Shown here: one piece after another, positions 8,167 to 16,542 of the stretch
How positions within the stretch are numbered: position 1 is the stretch's first letter
Layout of the letters: every line of letters starts with the position of its first letter
NCBI RefSeq assembly: GCF_030697925.1
Contig: NZ_JAUYOJ010000013.1
Location: 1-64,000 of the forward strand
Reading direction: 5' to 3'
Origin: Phenylobacterium sp.
Lineage (GTDB): Bacteria; Pseudomonadota; Alphaproteobacteria; Caulobacterales; Caulobacteraceae
DNA: 64,000 bases
Notes under the pieces: model-generated
What the model saw: the letters and a program-made list of their open reading frames with translations, nothing else
What the model was told of the DNA's origin: nothing
The model's database searches: none
Made by a program: the position numbers and the translations under genes

Positions 8167-8748
8167 ATGCGCATCTATGGCGACTCGATCTCCGGAAACT
8201 GCCTGAAGGTCAAATGGGCCGCGGACCATCTGGGCCTCGCGTACAACTGGATCGAGACCAGCGTTCTGCAGGCCGAGACCCGCACGGCGGAATTCCTGGC
8301 GCTCAATCCGGCCGGCCAGGTGCCCGCGGTGATTCTCGCCGACGGCCGACCGCTGGCCCAGTCCAACGCCATCATCCTGCACCTGGCGGAGGGCTCGGAC
8401 CTGATCCCCGCCGACCCCTATGAGCGAGCGCGGATGCTGGAATGGATGTTCTGGGAGCAATACAGCCACGAGCCCTATGTCGCCGTGGCCCGCTTCCAGG
8501 CGCACTATCTCGGCAAGCCCGTCGCCGAGCTGGAACCCAAGCTGGTCGAGCGCGGGAACGGCGCCCTGCAGCGCCTGGAGGACGCCCTCGCGGACGGCGG
8601 CTTCCTGGTGGGGGGCCGGGTGAGCCTCGCCGACATCGCCCTGGTGGCCTACACCCGGGTCGCCGACCAGGGCGGCTTCGACCTGGACCGCTACCCGAAC
8701 GTGCAAGCTTGGGTGAAGCGGGTGGAGGGCGCGCTCAAGATCGCCTAA
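8167..8748 (+). CDS. glutathione S-transferase family protein
   Basis: A 193-residue cytosolic GST. The N-terminal thioredoxin fold (residues 1-75) includes NPAGQVPAVILADG with the cis-proline and LAQSNAIILHLAE with the glutathione gamma-glutamyl contact (Gln-Ser). The C-terminal helical domain ends with VSLADIALVAYTRVADQGGFDL, the usual N-capping/hydrophobic staple motif. The ATG at 8167 starts directly with the first beta strand; the open frame upstream adds only 20 atypical residues. The substrate is unknown and no linked pathway is evident. Confidence 0.88.
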   Translation: MRIYGDSISGNCLKVKWAADHLGLAYNWIETSVLQAETRTAEFLALNPAGQVPAVILADGRPLAQSNAIILHLAEGSDLIPADPYERARMLEWMFWEQYSHEPYVAVARFQAHYLGKPVAELEPKLVERGNGALQRLEDALADGGFLVGGRVSLADIALVAYTRVADQGGFDLDRYPNVQAWVKRVEGALKIA

Positions 8749-8758
8749 ACGGAGAGGC

Positions 8759-9760
8759 ATGATCCGAGCTCTCGCCGCCGCTCTTGTCCTCGCCCTCGCG
8801 CCCGCCCAGGCCCTTGCCTGGGGCAATATGGGCCACCGCATCGTGGGCGAGTCCGCCATGCGCGCCCTGCCAGGCGAGGTTCCGGCCTTCCTGCGCAGGC
8901 CGCAGTCGGTCCGCGACGTGGGCGAACTGTCGCGTGAACAGGACCGCTCCAAGGGCTCGGGGCGGATTCACGATCACAACCGCGACGCCGGCCATTTCCT
9001 GGACCTGGACGACGACGGCAAGCTGCTGGGCGGCCCAGCTTTCCTGCCGTTGCCGGCGACCCGCGCCGACTATGAGAAGGCGCTGCAGGCGGCCGGGATC
9101 GACAGCTGGAAGGCCGGCTACCTGCCCTATTCGATCATCGACCAGCATCAGCAGCTGGCCAAGGATTTCGGCTACTGGCGGGTGTTGAGCTACGCTGCTG
9201 GGCGGGAGCGGAACAAGGTGCGCCGGGCCTGGCTCAACCGCGACCTGGCGCGGCGCGAGACCCAGATCCTGGCGACCATCGGACACCTGTCGCATTTCGT
9301 CGGCGACGGGGCTCAGCCGCTGCATGTCTCGGTGCACTACAACGGCTGGGGCGAGTACCCGAACCCCAAGGGCCACACGACCGCCAAGGTCCATGGCCCG
9401 TTCGAGAGCGAGTTCGTCTTCGCCAATGTCGACCCGCTGAGTATCGACGCCAAGATGGCGGCGCCGGTCGACTGCAGGTGCCCGGTCGAGCAACGGACGA
9501 CAGACTACCTGGTCGCCACCAGCCGCCTCGTCGTCCCGTTCTACGAGATGGAGAAGGCCGGTGGGTTGCGGCCCGGCGACCCACGCGGCGTGACCTTCGC
9601 CAGCGAGCGCCTGGCGGCTGGGGCGTCGGAACTGCGCGACATGGTGGTCGCGGCCTGGCGGGCCAGCGCCAAGGTCACGGTCGGCTGGCCGGTGGTGCGG
9701 GTGGACGAGGTGCTGGCCGGCAAGGTCGATCCCTACGACGCCCTCTACGGCAAGGACTGA
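8759..9760 (+). CDS. secreted S1/P1-type nuclease
   Basis: A 333-residue zinc-dependent single-strand nuclease or 3'-nucleotidase. A 20-residue signal peptide would expose Trp21 as the mature N-terminus (WGNMGHRI), which in this family is itself a zinc ligand, with His26 next. Other conserved ligands are in HDHNRDAGHFLD and in IGHLSHFVGDGAQPLHV (about residues 179-195). It is probably periplasmic or extracellular and scavenges nucleotides or phosphate. It starts 10 bases after the GST gene and its stop overlaps the NUDIX start (TGATG), so GST, nuclease and NUDIX may form one transcript. Confidence 0.9.
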   Translation: MIRALAAALVLALAPAQALAWGNMGHRIVGESAMRALPGEVPAFLRRPQSVRDVGELSREQDRSKGSGRIHDHNRDAGHFLDLDDDGKLLGGPAFLPLPATRADYEKALQAAGIDSWKAGYLPYSIIDQHQQLAKDFGYWRVLSYAAGRERNKVRRAWLNRDLARRETQILATIGHLSHFVGDGAQPLHVSVHYNGWGEYPNPKGHTTAKVHGPFESEFVFANVDPLSIDAKMAAPVDCRCPVEQRTTDYLVATSRLVVPFYEMEKAGGLRPGDPRGVTFASERLAAGASELRDMVVAAWRASAKVTVGWPVVRVDEVLAGKVDPYDALYGKD

Positions 9761-10209
9761 TGCGGGCCGTCCCGCAGTTCGGCGAACGAGTCGGCGGCCG
9801 GGTCTATGCCGACCGTCCGGCCGCCTTCGGGATCGCCGAGCGCGATGGCAAGATCGCCCTGGTGCGGATCGAAAAGCCGGACGGCGCGGTGTGGCGTGAC
9901 CTACCCGGCGGCGCGGTCGATCCCGGCGAGACTGCCGAGCAGGCCGTGGTCCGCGAGTACGGCGAAGAGGCGGGCCTGAGGATCGCGGCCGGGCAGAGCT
10001 TCGCCGAGGCCGACCAGTTCTTCCTCAACACGGAGGGCAAGGCGTTCAACAATCGGGGAACGTTCTTCGCCGTGCTGATCGAGGCCGAGGCTCCGGGTCT
10101 CAAGGTCGACGACGACCACACCCTGATCTGGATCGATCCGACGGAAGCGATCAGGACTTTGCGGCACGAGGCGCACGCCTGGGCTGTGGGCGCTTGGCTG
10201 CGCCGTTAG
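9760..10209 (+). CDS. NUDIX hydrolase
   Basis: A 149-residue NUDIX protein. The full NUDIX box runs from Gly51 to Leu73 (G-x5-E57-x7-R65-E-x2-E69-E70-x-G-L), so the metal-binding glutamates are intact. It hydrolyses nucleoside diphosphates linked to another moiety; substrate specificity cannot be read from sequence. The ATG overlaps the nuclease stop by one base, implying coupled translation; a role in processing nucleotides released by the nuclease is possible but speculative. The 3' end overlaps the convergent permease-like gene by 59 bases. Confidence 0.9.
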   Translation: MRAVPQFGERVGGRVYADRPAAFGIAERDGKIALVRIEKPDGAVWRDLPGGAVDPGETAEQAVVREYGEEAGLRIAAGQSFAEADQFFLNTEGKAFNNRGTFFAVLIEAEAPGLKVDDDHTLIWIDPTEAIRTLRHEAHAWAVGAWLRR

Positions 10210-10654
10210 ACGACAGCGAGGCGGACATCTTAGGGTGGCCGGACACCCTGGCGCTGGGATGGCGGACCTTATGGGGCGCCGTCGAACTCCGGAGCTGCGG
10301 GGCGAGGGCGTCAAGTTCCTTCAGGAGCAGCTCGAGCTCCTCTTGCGGCAGGTTCTCGATGCCGATGAAATAGTTGTCGCACTCAGAGACCCGGATCAGC
10401 TCGTCCAGCTTGGCGTGGATGGCGTTGTTGTCGCGGTTCTGGGTGTTCTGGATCAGGAACACCATCAGGAAGGTGATGATGGTGGTCCCGGTGTTGATCA
10501 CCAATTGCCAGGTGTCGGAGAAGCCGAAGACCGGCCCCGAGAACGCCCAGAGGACCACGATGGTGCAACAGCCGATGAACACCACCGGGTGTCCGGTCCA
10601 GCGCGAGATCGCCGAAGCGAACCGCGTGAAGGTCTTGCTCAATCTCGACATCAT
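10151..10654 (-). CDS. low-affinity iron permease-like membrane protein
   Basis: A 167-residue inner-membrane protein of the bacterial low-affinity iron permease family (Fet4-like short forms). Two hydrophobic segments are visible (about residues 24-44, HPVVFIGCCTIVVLWAF, and 50-70, WQLVINTGTTIITFLMVF), followed by the family-typical IQNTQNRDNNAIHAKLDELI. The last 40 residues are basic and low-complexity and overlap the NUDIX gene on the other strand, so they may be poorly conserved. GAGGGG lies 8 bases before the ATG. Iron transport by bacterial members is not well established. Confidence 0.83.
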   Translation of the reverse strand: MMSRLSKTFTRFASAISRWTGHPVVFIGCCTIVVLWAFSGPVFGFSDTWQLVINTGTTIITFLMVFLIQNTQNRDNNAIHAKLDELIRVSECDNYFIGIENLPQEELELLLKELDALAPQLRSSTAPHKVRHPSARVSGHPKMSASLSSNGAAKRPQPRRAPRAAKS

Positions 10655-10732
10655 CCTTGGCGCCCCTCGTCATTGCGTGGCCGGGCCTGAACGGCTAGTG
10701 CACGGCCCAGTTCCGACCGCGCGCGAGGGTGA

Positions 10733-11629
10733 ATGTCGCAGGCTCAGATCATCGACGGCAAGGCCACGGCTGAACGCATCCGGGCGGAGGTCGCCGTCGA
10801 GGTGGCCGAGCTGAAGGCGAAGCACGGCCTGACGCCGGGGCTGGCGGTGGTGCTGGTCGGCGAGGATCCCGCCAGCCAGGTCTATGTGCGCTCCAAGGGC
10901 GAGCACTCGAAGGCCGTCGGCATGCATTCGGTGACCCACCTGTTGGCCGCCGACACACGCCAGGATGACCTGCTGGCCCTAGTGGAGACCCTGAACCGCG
11001 ATCCGGCCATTCACGGCATACTGGTGCAGCTTCCCCTGCCGAAGGGCCTCGACGAGAAGGCGGTGATCACCGCCATCGATCCCGCCAAGGACGTCGACGG
11101 CCTGCATCCGATGAACATCGGCCTGCTGGCCCAGGGCCAGAAGGCGCTGGTCCCCTGCACGCCGCTGGGCTGCATGATCATGCTCTCCGACGTCCTGGGC
11201 GACCTGACCGGCAAGCGCGCGGTGGTGGTCGGCCGTTCGGTGCTGGTGGGCAAGCCCATCGCCCAGTTGCTTCTGGCCGCCGACTGCACCGTGACCATCG
11301 CCCATTCGCGTACCCGTGACCTGGCCGCCGTCTGCCGCGAGGCCGACATCCTGGTGGCCGCCGTGGGCCGACCACAAATGATCAAGGCCGACTGGATCAA
11401 GCCGGGCGCGGCGGTGATCGATGTGGGCATCAACCGGGTGCCGTTCCGTGACCCGGTCAAGGCCGCCGCCGGCAAGACCAAGATCGTTGGCGACGTGGCC
11501 TACAAGGAAGCCTTGGCCGTGGCCGGCCACATCACGCCGGTGCCCGGTGGCGTCGGCCTGATGACCGTGGCCTGCCTGCTGAGGAACACCCTCACCGCCG
11601 CCAAGCGTATCGCCGGCCTCGATACCTAG
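10733..11629 (+). CDS. folD: bifunctional methylenetetrahydrofolate dehydrogenase/cyclohydrolase
   Basis: A 298-residue FolD that interconverts 5,10-methylene-THF, 5,10-methenyl-THF and 10-formyl-THF using NADP. Both family signatures are present: [19 protein letters not shown] (about residues 43-61, including the catalytic Tyr/Lys region) and [16 protein letters not shown] near the C-terminus, with the Rossmann [17 protein letters not shown] between. It stands alone, with CGAGGGTGA as ribosome-binding site. The final 4 bases overlap the convergent lipoprotein gene. Confidence 0.96.
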   Translation: MSQAQIIDGKATAERIRAEVAVEVAELKAKHGLTPGLAVVLVGEDPASQVYVRSKGEHSKAVGMHSVTHLLAADTRQDDLLALVETLNRDPAIHGILVQLPLPKGLDEKAVITAIDPAKDVDGLHPMNIGLLAQGQKALVPCTPLGCMIMLSDVLGDLTGKRAVVVGRSVLVGKPIAQLLLAADCTVTIAHSRTRDLAAVCREADILVAAVGRPQMIKADWIKPGAAVIDVGINRVPFRDPVKAAAGKTKIVGDVAYKEALAVAGHITPVPGGVGLMTVACLLRNTLTAAKRIAGLDT

Positions 11630-12261
11630 GCGGGGGCCGCCCCGGTGCGGTTGGTCCAGGCGACCAGGCCGTTCAGCGCTTCGCCCACGGCTTGATCGAA
11701 GGCCGCCACGATGGCCGAGACCCGGTTGTCGCCGGCCCGCACCTGGGCTTCGATGAGATCGGACCCGGCCGGGGTGCGGTCGGGTCGGGTCAAGGCGACC
11801 CGGAGGCTCACCACCACCAGCGGCGCGGCCTTGGGACCGCGGTCATAGACCGCCTCGAAGCGGGTGACGTCGACGCGCAGGGAATAGTCGGCCTTGGCGG
11901 TCTGGCCGCGAGAGATCAGCCGCGCGGCGCCGCTGTTTGTGTCGAAGGCCTGGGCCAGGGCCTCGTCGAACAGGGTCACGGCCGGGGCCACCCAGCGCGA
12001 ATTGGCCACATAGGCCACCTCGCCGCCGTCGACGGTCAGGATTCGGTCGCTCGAGGCCGCGCGGGTGAAGCTTCCGCCGCCGCGCACGACGCCGAACTGG
12101 CCGCCCGGGCGGCCTGCGCTCTGCTCCGCCGTCGGCGCGGCGGCGTCGAACCTGTAGAGCTGGGCGGGGTCGCTCTTCGGGAACAGCGAGACGCAGCCAC
12201 CGAGCGAAAGGGCGAGCGCCGCGGCGCCCAGCGCCCCGAGAGAGCGGGTGAGGGCGCTCAT
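11626..12261 (-). CDS. ABC-type transport auxiliary lipoprotein of the Mla-like operon
   Basis: A 211-residue lipoprotein with a lipobox (SLGGC, Cys23), followed by the ABC_trans_aux domain seen in PqiC/YmbA-type proteins. It should be anchored in the outer membrane and contact the MCE protein MlaD. Its ATG overlaps the MlaD stop by 4 bases (ATGA), and it is the last of four genes, a lipid-transport set with permease, ATPase, MCE protein and auxiliary lipoprotein. Confidence 0.87.
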   Translation of the reverse strand: MSALTRSLGALGAAALALSLGGCVSLFPKSDPAQLYRFDAAAPTAEQSAGRPGGQFGVVRGGGSFTRAASSDRILTVDGGEVAYVANSRWVAPAVTLFDEALAQAFDTNSGAARLISRGQTAKADYSLRVDVTRFEAVYDRGPKAAPLVVVSLRVALTRPDRTPAGSDLIEAQVRAGDNRVSAIVAAFDQAVGEALNGLVAWTNRTGAAPA

Positions 12262-13196
12262 GGCTTGATCTCCACTTCCTGGGCCGCCGGCTTGCCGACC
12301 AGGCCGCGGGGGTTGGTTTCGATGTCGCGGATCAGCCGGTCGAGGGACTCGGCCGTTTGCTGCAGGGCTGCGACCGAGGCCGTGAGCTGCGGCAGTCCGT
12401 TGGTGGCGAAGTCGCTGGTGGGGCCCTCCAGCTTGCCGACCATGACGCGCAGGTCCTTGGTCGCGGCACGGGCCTCCTCGGCGGCGTCGGCGACGTTCTT
12501 CATGGTGCGCTTGCCGTCGCCGTCGACCAGTTGCTGGCTCGACTGCGACAGGGTGGCGATCTGCTGGGCCGCCGCGTCGATGCTGCGCAGGGCGCTCTGG
12601 GCGTCGGCGATCACCGCCTTGCGTTCGCGCATCTCGGCGGTGAAGGACTGGGTGTCGCCGACTACGCCGCTGAAGGCCCTGATATTCTGGTCCGAAAGCA
12701 CCCGGTTGACCCGGTCCAGAGCCTCGACGGTTCGGGTCAGCACGGTGCCGCCGCCCTCCAGAAGGTCGGCCAGGGCGCTGCGCTGAGTGCGCAGTTCGGG
12801 AACCTCATTGGGCGGGTAGACCTCCTTGAGCAGCTTCTTCGACGGCGTGCCTGCGGTGATCTGGATGTAGTTGACCCCGGTGATGCCCTGAGGCTCCAGC
12901 GTCCCGTAGGAGTCGACGCGGATGGGCACGTCGGAGGAGACGCGGGCGCGGGCGATCACCCGATTGGGATTGGCGGGATCGAGCTGGATCTTGGTGACCT
13001 CGCCCACCTTGATGCCGTTGAAGTGCACCTCGCCGCCCTGCGACAAGCCGCGCACGGGGCCCTGGAAGACGATATCGTAGAGGTCGTAGTCCTGGGCGAA
13101 GCTCAGGCGCGCGAGCCAGACGCTGAAGATCACCAGTCCGAGGAACAGGATCAGGGTCGAGAGGCCCACCAGGGCGTAGTTGGCGTCTTTTTCCAT
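12258..13196 (-). CDS. mlaD: MlaD/MCE-domain substrate-binding protein
   Basis: A 312-residue MCE protein with one N-terminal membrane helix (LVGLSTLILFLGLVIFSVWL, about residues 9-28) and one MCE domain (about 38-115; GLSQGGEVHFNGIKVGEVTK and GITGVNYIQI are characteristic). A long helical tail (120-300) is expected to form the tunnel or needle across the periplasm. It should form a hexameric ring that shuttles phospholipid between inner and outer membranes. Its start abuts the mlaF stop (one base shared). Confidence 0.92.
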   Translation of the reverse strand: MEKDANYALVGLSTLILFLGLVIFSVWLARLSFAQDYDLYDIVFQGPVRGLSQGGEVHFNGIKVGEVTKIQLDPANPNRVIARARVSSDVPIRVDSYGTLEPQGITGVNYIQITAGTPSKKLLKEVYPPNEVPELRTQRSALADLLEGGGTVLTRTVEALDRVNRVLSDQNIRAFSGVVGDTQSFTAEMRERKAVIADAQSALRSIDAAAQQIATLSQSSQQLVDGDGKRTMKNVADAAEEARAATKDLRVMVGKLEGPTSDFATNGLPQLTASVAALQQTAESLDRLIRDIETNPRGLVGKPAAQEVEIKP

Positions 13197-14014
13197 CAGT
13201 TCACCATTGCGGCTTTGTGCGCCTTGACCGCGGCGCGCCCGCGCGGGCCCAGGAAGTATTCACGGATCCAGGGATGGTCGGAGGTCTCCAGCGTCTCCAC
13301 CGGCGCGTGCGCCACGACCTTCTTGTCGGCCAAGACCGCGACGCTGTCGGTGATCGTGTAGAGGCTGTCCAGGTCGTGGGTGATCATGAAGACGGTCAGG
13401 TCCAGGCTGTCGGAGAGGTCCTTGATCAGCTCGTCGAACGAGGCCGCGCCGATCGGGTCGAGGCCGGCGGTCGGCTCGTCAAGGAACAGCAGCTCGGGGT
13501 CCAAGGCCAGGGCGCGGGCGAGGCCGGCGCGCTTGCGCATGCCGCCCGACAGTTCCGACGGCTTCAGGCTTCCAGCCTCGGGCGGCAGGCCCACGAGGGC
13601 GATCTTCAGGTCGGCGAGCTGGGCCACGATTCGGCGGGGGATGTCGGTGTGTTCGTACATCGGCGCCGAGACGTTCTCGCGCACGGTGAGGTTGGAGAAC
13701 AGGGCTCCTTGCTGGAACAGCACGCCCCATTGCCGCTCGATGGCCGACCACCTGCGGCGCGAGGCCCGCTGGATGTCCTGCCCGAACACCCGGACCGTCC
13801 CGCCGTCGGGGACCTTCAGCCCGATGATGGTGTTCAGCAGCACCGATTTACCGGTTCCCGAGCCCCCGACCACGCCAACCACGTCGCCGCGTTTGACGAC
13901 GAGGTCGAGGCCGTCATGGATCACCCGGTCGCCGAACTTCGACACCAGGCCATGGACCTCGATGGCCGGACCCGTGGTCGGCAGGACGTCCTCCGGATGC
14001 GGTTCGGCGCTCAA
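13196..14014 (-). CDS. mlaF: Mla-type ABC transporter ATP-binding protein
   Basis: A 272-residue ABC ATPase. Walker A GGSGTGKS is at residues 50-57, the signature LSGGMRKRAGLARAL follows the Q-loop (LFQQGALFSN), and Walker B is LLFLDEPTAGLD. The start is TTG at 14014, overlapping the mlaE stop in TTGA; GGAG lies upstream and no ATG fits the expected N-terminus. It powers the permease encoded by the preceding gene. The FQQGALF Q-loop and GLDPIGA sequence after Walker B are those of MlaF/Ttg2A homologues. Confidence 0.93.
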   Translation of the reverse strand: MSAEPHPEDVLPTTGPAIEVHGLVSKFGDRVIHDGLDLVVKRGDVVGVVGGSGTGKSVLLNTIIGLKVPDGGTVRVFGQDIQRASRRRWSAIERQWGVLFQQGALFSNLTVRENVSAPMYEHTDIPRRIVAQLADLKIALVGLPPEAGSLKPSELSGGMRKRAGLARALALDPELLFLDEPTAGLDPIGAASFDELIKDLSDSLDLTVFMITHDLDSLYTITDSVAVLADKKVVAHAPVETLETSDHPWIREYFLGPRGRAAVKAHKAAMVN

Positions 14015-15138
14015 AGGTCCAGCTCCATGTAGATCAGGGCGAAGATCGCATCGATCAGGATGATGGCGAAGATGGCGTGGACCACCGCGGCGGTTACGCG
14101 CCGGCCCAGGGATTCCACATCGCCCCCGACCTCCAAACCCTGGCGGCAGCCGATGCCGGCGATCACCGCGGCCATGACGGGGGCCTTGGACAGCCCGATC
14201 CAGAACTGGGTCACGCCGACATTGTCGACGATCCGCTGCAGGAAGAACGAGGGGCCCAGATCCAACGCCGTCCAGGTGACCAGTAGGCCGCCGAACAGGC
14301 CGGCCAGGGTGGCCACGAAGGTCAGCAGCGGGATGGTCAGCAACAGGGCCGCGAAGCGGGGGAAGACCAGGGCCTCGAACGGATCGACGCCGAGAACCTG
14401 CATGGCGTCGATCTCCTGGTTCATCTTCATCGAGCCGAGTTCGGCGGCGAAGGAGGAGGCCGATCGGCCGGCGAGCAGCACGGCGGTGATGATGATGTTG
14501 AACTCGCGGAGCACCGCGATGCCGATCAGCTCCACCGCGAAGACCTCGGCCCCGAACTGGCGCAGCATGTTGGCCCCCAGCAGGCCCACCACGGCGCCGA
14601 TGAAGAACGCGGTGGTGGCGACGATGGGAATGGCGTCCAGGCCGGCCCGCTCCATCAGCGAGACGATCGGCGCCCAACGGACCCGCTTCGGATTGGTGAA
14701 CAGGTAGACGAAGGTCCGCCCCACGGCGACCAGCAGGTGGCCCACGAAGACCAGGGTCTCGAAGATCTCCCGGCCGAGGTTGAACACCCCCTTGCCGATG
14801 CGGATGGTCATTTCGTGGAAGCCGCGCGGCGGCGGCCGGGTCGCCGGCTTGGCCGCGGCCGCGGCGCCGACCAGCTGCAGCAGCCGCAGCGATTCCGGGC
14901 GGCCGGAAATGTGGTCAGGGTTGATGTGGCCGTCGGTCGCGCGAATCACCGCGAACGCGCCGGCCGTGTCCAGCCGGCCCACCCCGGTCAGGTCCAGGGA
15001 TTTGGCGGCCTTCTCGACGATGGCTTCGTAGAGGTCGCGCGCCGCCTCGCCGATGGAGGTCGCTGTCCAGTCGCCGGTCAGGACGGCCCTGGGACCGTCG
15101 GCGGCGTCGACAAGTCTGAACTCGGCGGGGCGTTCCAT
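14011..15138 (-). CDS. mlaE: Mla-type permease with N-terminal STAS-like domain
   Basis: A 375-residue MlaE permease. Residues 1-110 look like a STAS/MlaB-like domain (LTGDWTATSIGEAARDLYE, SLDLTGVGRLDTAGAF), so MlaB is apparently fused here instead of being a separate gene. The remainder has five or six membrane helices with the MlaE hallmark AVLLAGRSASSFAAELGSM and the loop MQVLGVDPFEALVFPR. The ATG at 15138 starts just before the STAS domain but has no strong ribosome-binding site; TTG at 15198 is an in-frame alternative adding 20 residues. First gene of the four-gene operon. Confidence 0.9.
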   Translation of the reverse strand: MERPAEFRLVDAADGPRAVLTGDWTATSIGEAARDLYEAIVEKAAKSLDLTGVGRLDTAGAFAVIRATDGHINPDHISGRPESLRLLQLVGAAAAAKPATRPPPRGFHEMTIRIGKGVFNLGREIFETLVFVGHLLVAVGRTFVYLFTNPKRVRWAPIVSLMERAGLDAIPIVATTAFFIGAVVGLLGANMLRQFGAEVFAVELIGIAVLREFNIIITAVLLAGRSASSFAAELGSMKMNQEIDAMQVLGVDPFEALVFPRFAALLLTIPLLTFVATLAGLFGGLLVTWTALDLGPSFFLQRIVDNVGVTQFWIGLSKAPVMAAVIAGIGCRQGLEVGGDVESLGRRVTAAVVHAIFAIILIDAIFALIYMELDL

Positions 15139-15394
15139 ACGATGGTGTATAGCCTCGAACCTGGGGAGCGGGGTTGAGTCGACGTCCCTCAGCGTCAATC
15201 TAGCAGAGCTGCGCCCGGACCCGGAACGCCTTATGGCGCAGGTTGTTCCGCGCGGTGGATTAGCTGCCCGCCTCGCGACTTGGTGATGGTTTGTCGCGGC
15301 GGTTGGTCTATATTTCGCCCCACTCGCACGGTTATCACGAGCCGGGGGCGGGTCCGTCCGACCCCGGAGTGTCCGTCCAGGTCGGGAGCGTGGT

Positions 15395-15715
15395 TTGACC
15401 CGTCAAATCGAGATCGTCGGTAAGTCCGGCAACCGTTATCGTTACACATCGCTGGAAGAGGATCGCATCCTGCCGCCCGCGGGCGCGAACTACATCATCG
15501 CCAAGCCAGGCTCGCAGGGGGTCGATATCCTCTATGTGGGCGAGACCGACAGCCTGGCCCGCACGGTCTGGCGCGACCAGTTGGCCCGCGCCAAGGACAC
15601 CTATGGCTCCGAGGTCGACGTCCTCACCCGCCTCAACGTCCGCAGCGCGGTGCGCATGGCCGAGCGCGAGGACCTGATCGAGGAATACCAACCTCCGATG
15701 AACGGCCGAGCCTAA
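15395..15715 (+). CDS. small protein resembling a GIY-YIG domain
   Basis: A 106-residue protein starting with TTG at 15395 (MTRQIEIVGKSGNRYRY). I see a weak GIY-YIG resemblance: NYIIAKPG then, 10 residues on, ILYVGETDSLAR in place of YIG, an Arg in VWRDQL, and EREDLIEEYQPPMN, which matches the E-x2-LI-x4-P-x2-N end of GIY-YIG nucleases. The first GIY motif is imperfect, so nuclease activity is uncertain. It stands alone and its stop overlaps the convergent transglutaminase gene by 4 bases. Confidence 0.6.
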   Translation: MTRQIEIVGKSGNRYRYTSLEEDRILPPAGANYIIAKPGSQGVDILYVGETDSLARTVWRDQLARAKDTYGSEVDVLTRLNVRSAVRMAEREDLIEEYQPPMNGRA

Positions 15716-16524
15716 GCCGCTTCCGGCAGGTCGTAGGCGGTCACCTTGAAGCCGGCCAGGTTCGCCTGGCCGAAGGTGTTGGCTATGGCCACATCGACGG
15801 CGTCGCGACCACGGGCGATCAGGACCCTACCGATGCGCGGGCGGTTGTTGCGCGCGTCGAAAGTGTACCAGCGACCGCCCAGATAGACCTCGAACCAGGC
15901 GCTGAAATCCATCACGCCGATGGTCGGCACGCCGATGTCGCCCAGATAGCCCGTGCAGTAACGCGCCGGGATGTTCATGCAGCGGCAGAAGGCGATGGCC
16001 AGGTGGGCGTAGTCGCGGCAGACGCCGACGGCTTCCGCATGGGCCTCGTAGGCGGTCTTGGTCGGCCGCGCGTGCTGGTAGTCGAACCGGATGTGATTGT
16101 GGACATAGTCGACGATCGCCTGGACCCGAGCCCAGCCGGTCGGGGTGTTCTCGAACAGCCTCCAGGCCATGTCGCTGAGCCGGTCGGTCTCGCAATAGCG
16201 GCTGCCCAGCAGGAAGATCAGCACGTCGTCCGGCAGGTCCTGGACCGGCATCTGCGGCGCCTCCGGAGCATAGTCATCCACCAAGCCCGAATCGCGGATA
16301 ACGAAATCCGCCGACAGGGTGAGCCGGCCCGCGGGGGCCAGGATCCGGCTGCAGATGTTGCCGAAGCCGTCGAGGTATTGGCGCACGTCCAAAGGCGGAT
16401 CGGTCCGCACCCAGTCTGGGGTCTCCAAGTCGCCGCGCCGCGAGGGATGCACGCTCAGGGTCAGCATCATGGGGACCGGCGCCGGGCAGTCATAGGTGAT
16501 CTCGAAGCCCGTCTGGATGCGCAT
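15712..16524 (-). CDS. transglutaminase-like protein lacking the usual active-site His
   Basis: A 270-residue cytosolic transglutaminase-like cysteine-protease-fold protein, with the bacterial N-terminal beta domain (1-120) and the papain-like core. Cys169 is in GVCRDYAHL and Asp223 in TFDARN, but the position normally held by the catalytic His (HAW) is Ser208 in MDFSAWFEV. The enzyme may use another residue, or this may be a feature of its subfamily. It is encoded 18 bases downstream of a second transglutaminase-like gene on the same strand, so both probably share a transcript. The substrate is unknown. Confidence 0.85.
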   Translation of the reverse strand: MRIQTGFEITYDCPAPVPMMLTLSVHPSRRGDLETPDWVRTDPPLDVRQYLDGFGNICSRILAPAGRLTLSADFVIRDSGLVDDYAPEAPQMPVQDLPDDVLIFLLGSRYCETDRLSDMAWRLFENTPTGWARVQAIVDYVHNHIRFDYQHARPTKTAYEAHAEAVGVCRDYAHLAIAFCRCMNIPARYCTGYLGDIGVPTIGVMDFSAWFEVYLGGRWYTFDARNNRPRIGRVLIARGRDAVDVAIANTFGQANLAGFKVTAYDLPEAA

Positions 16525-16542
16525 CGATATCTCCCGGTGGGG

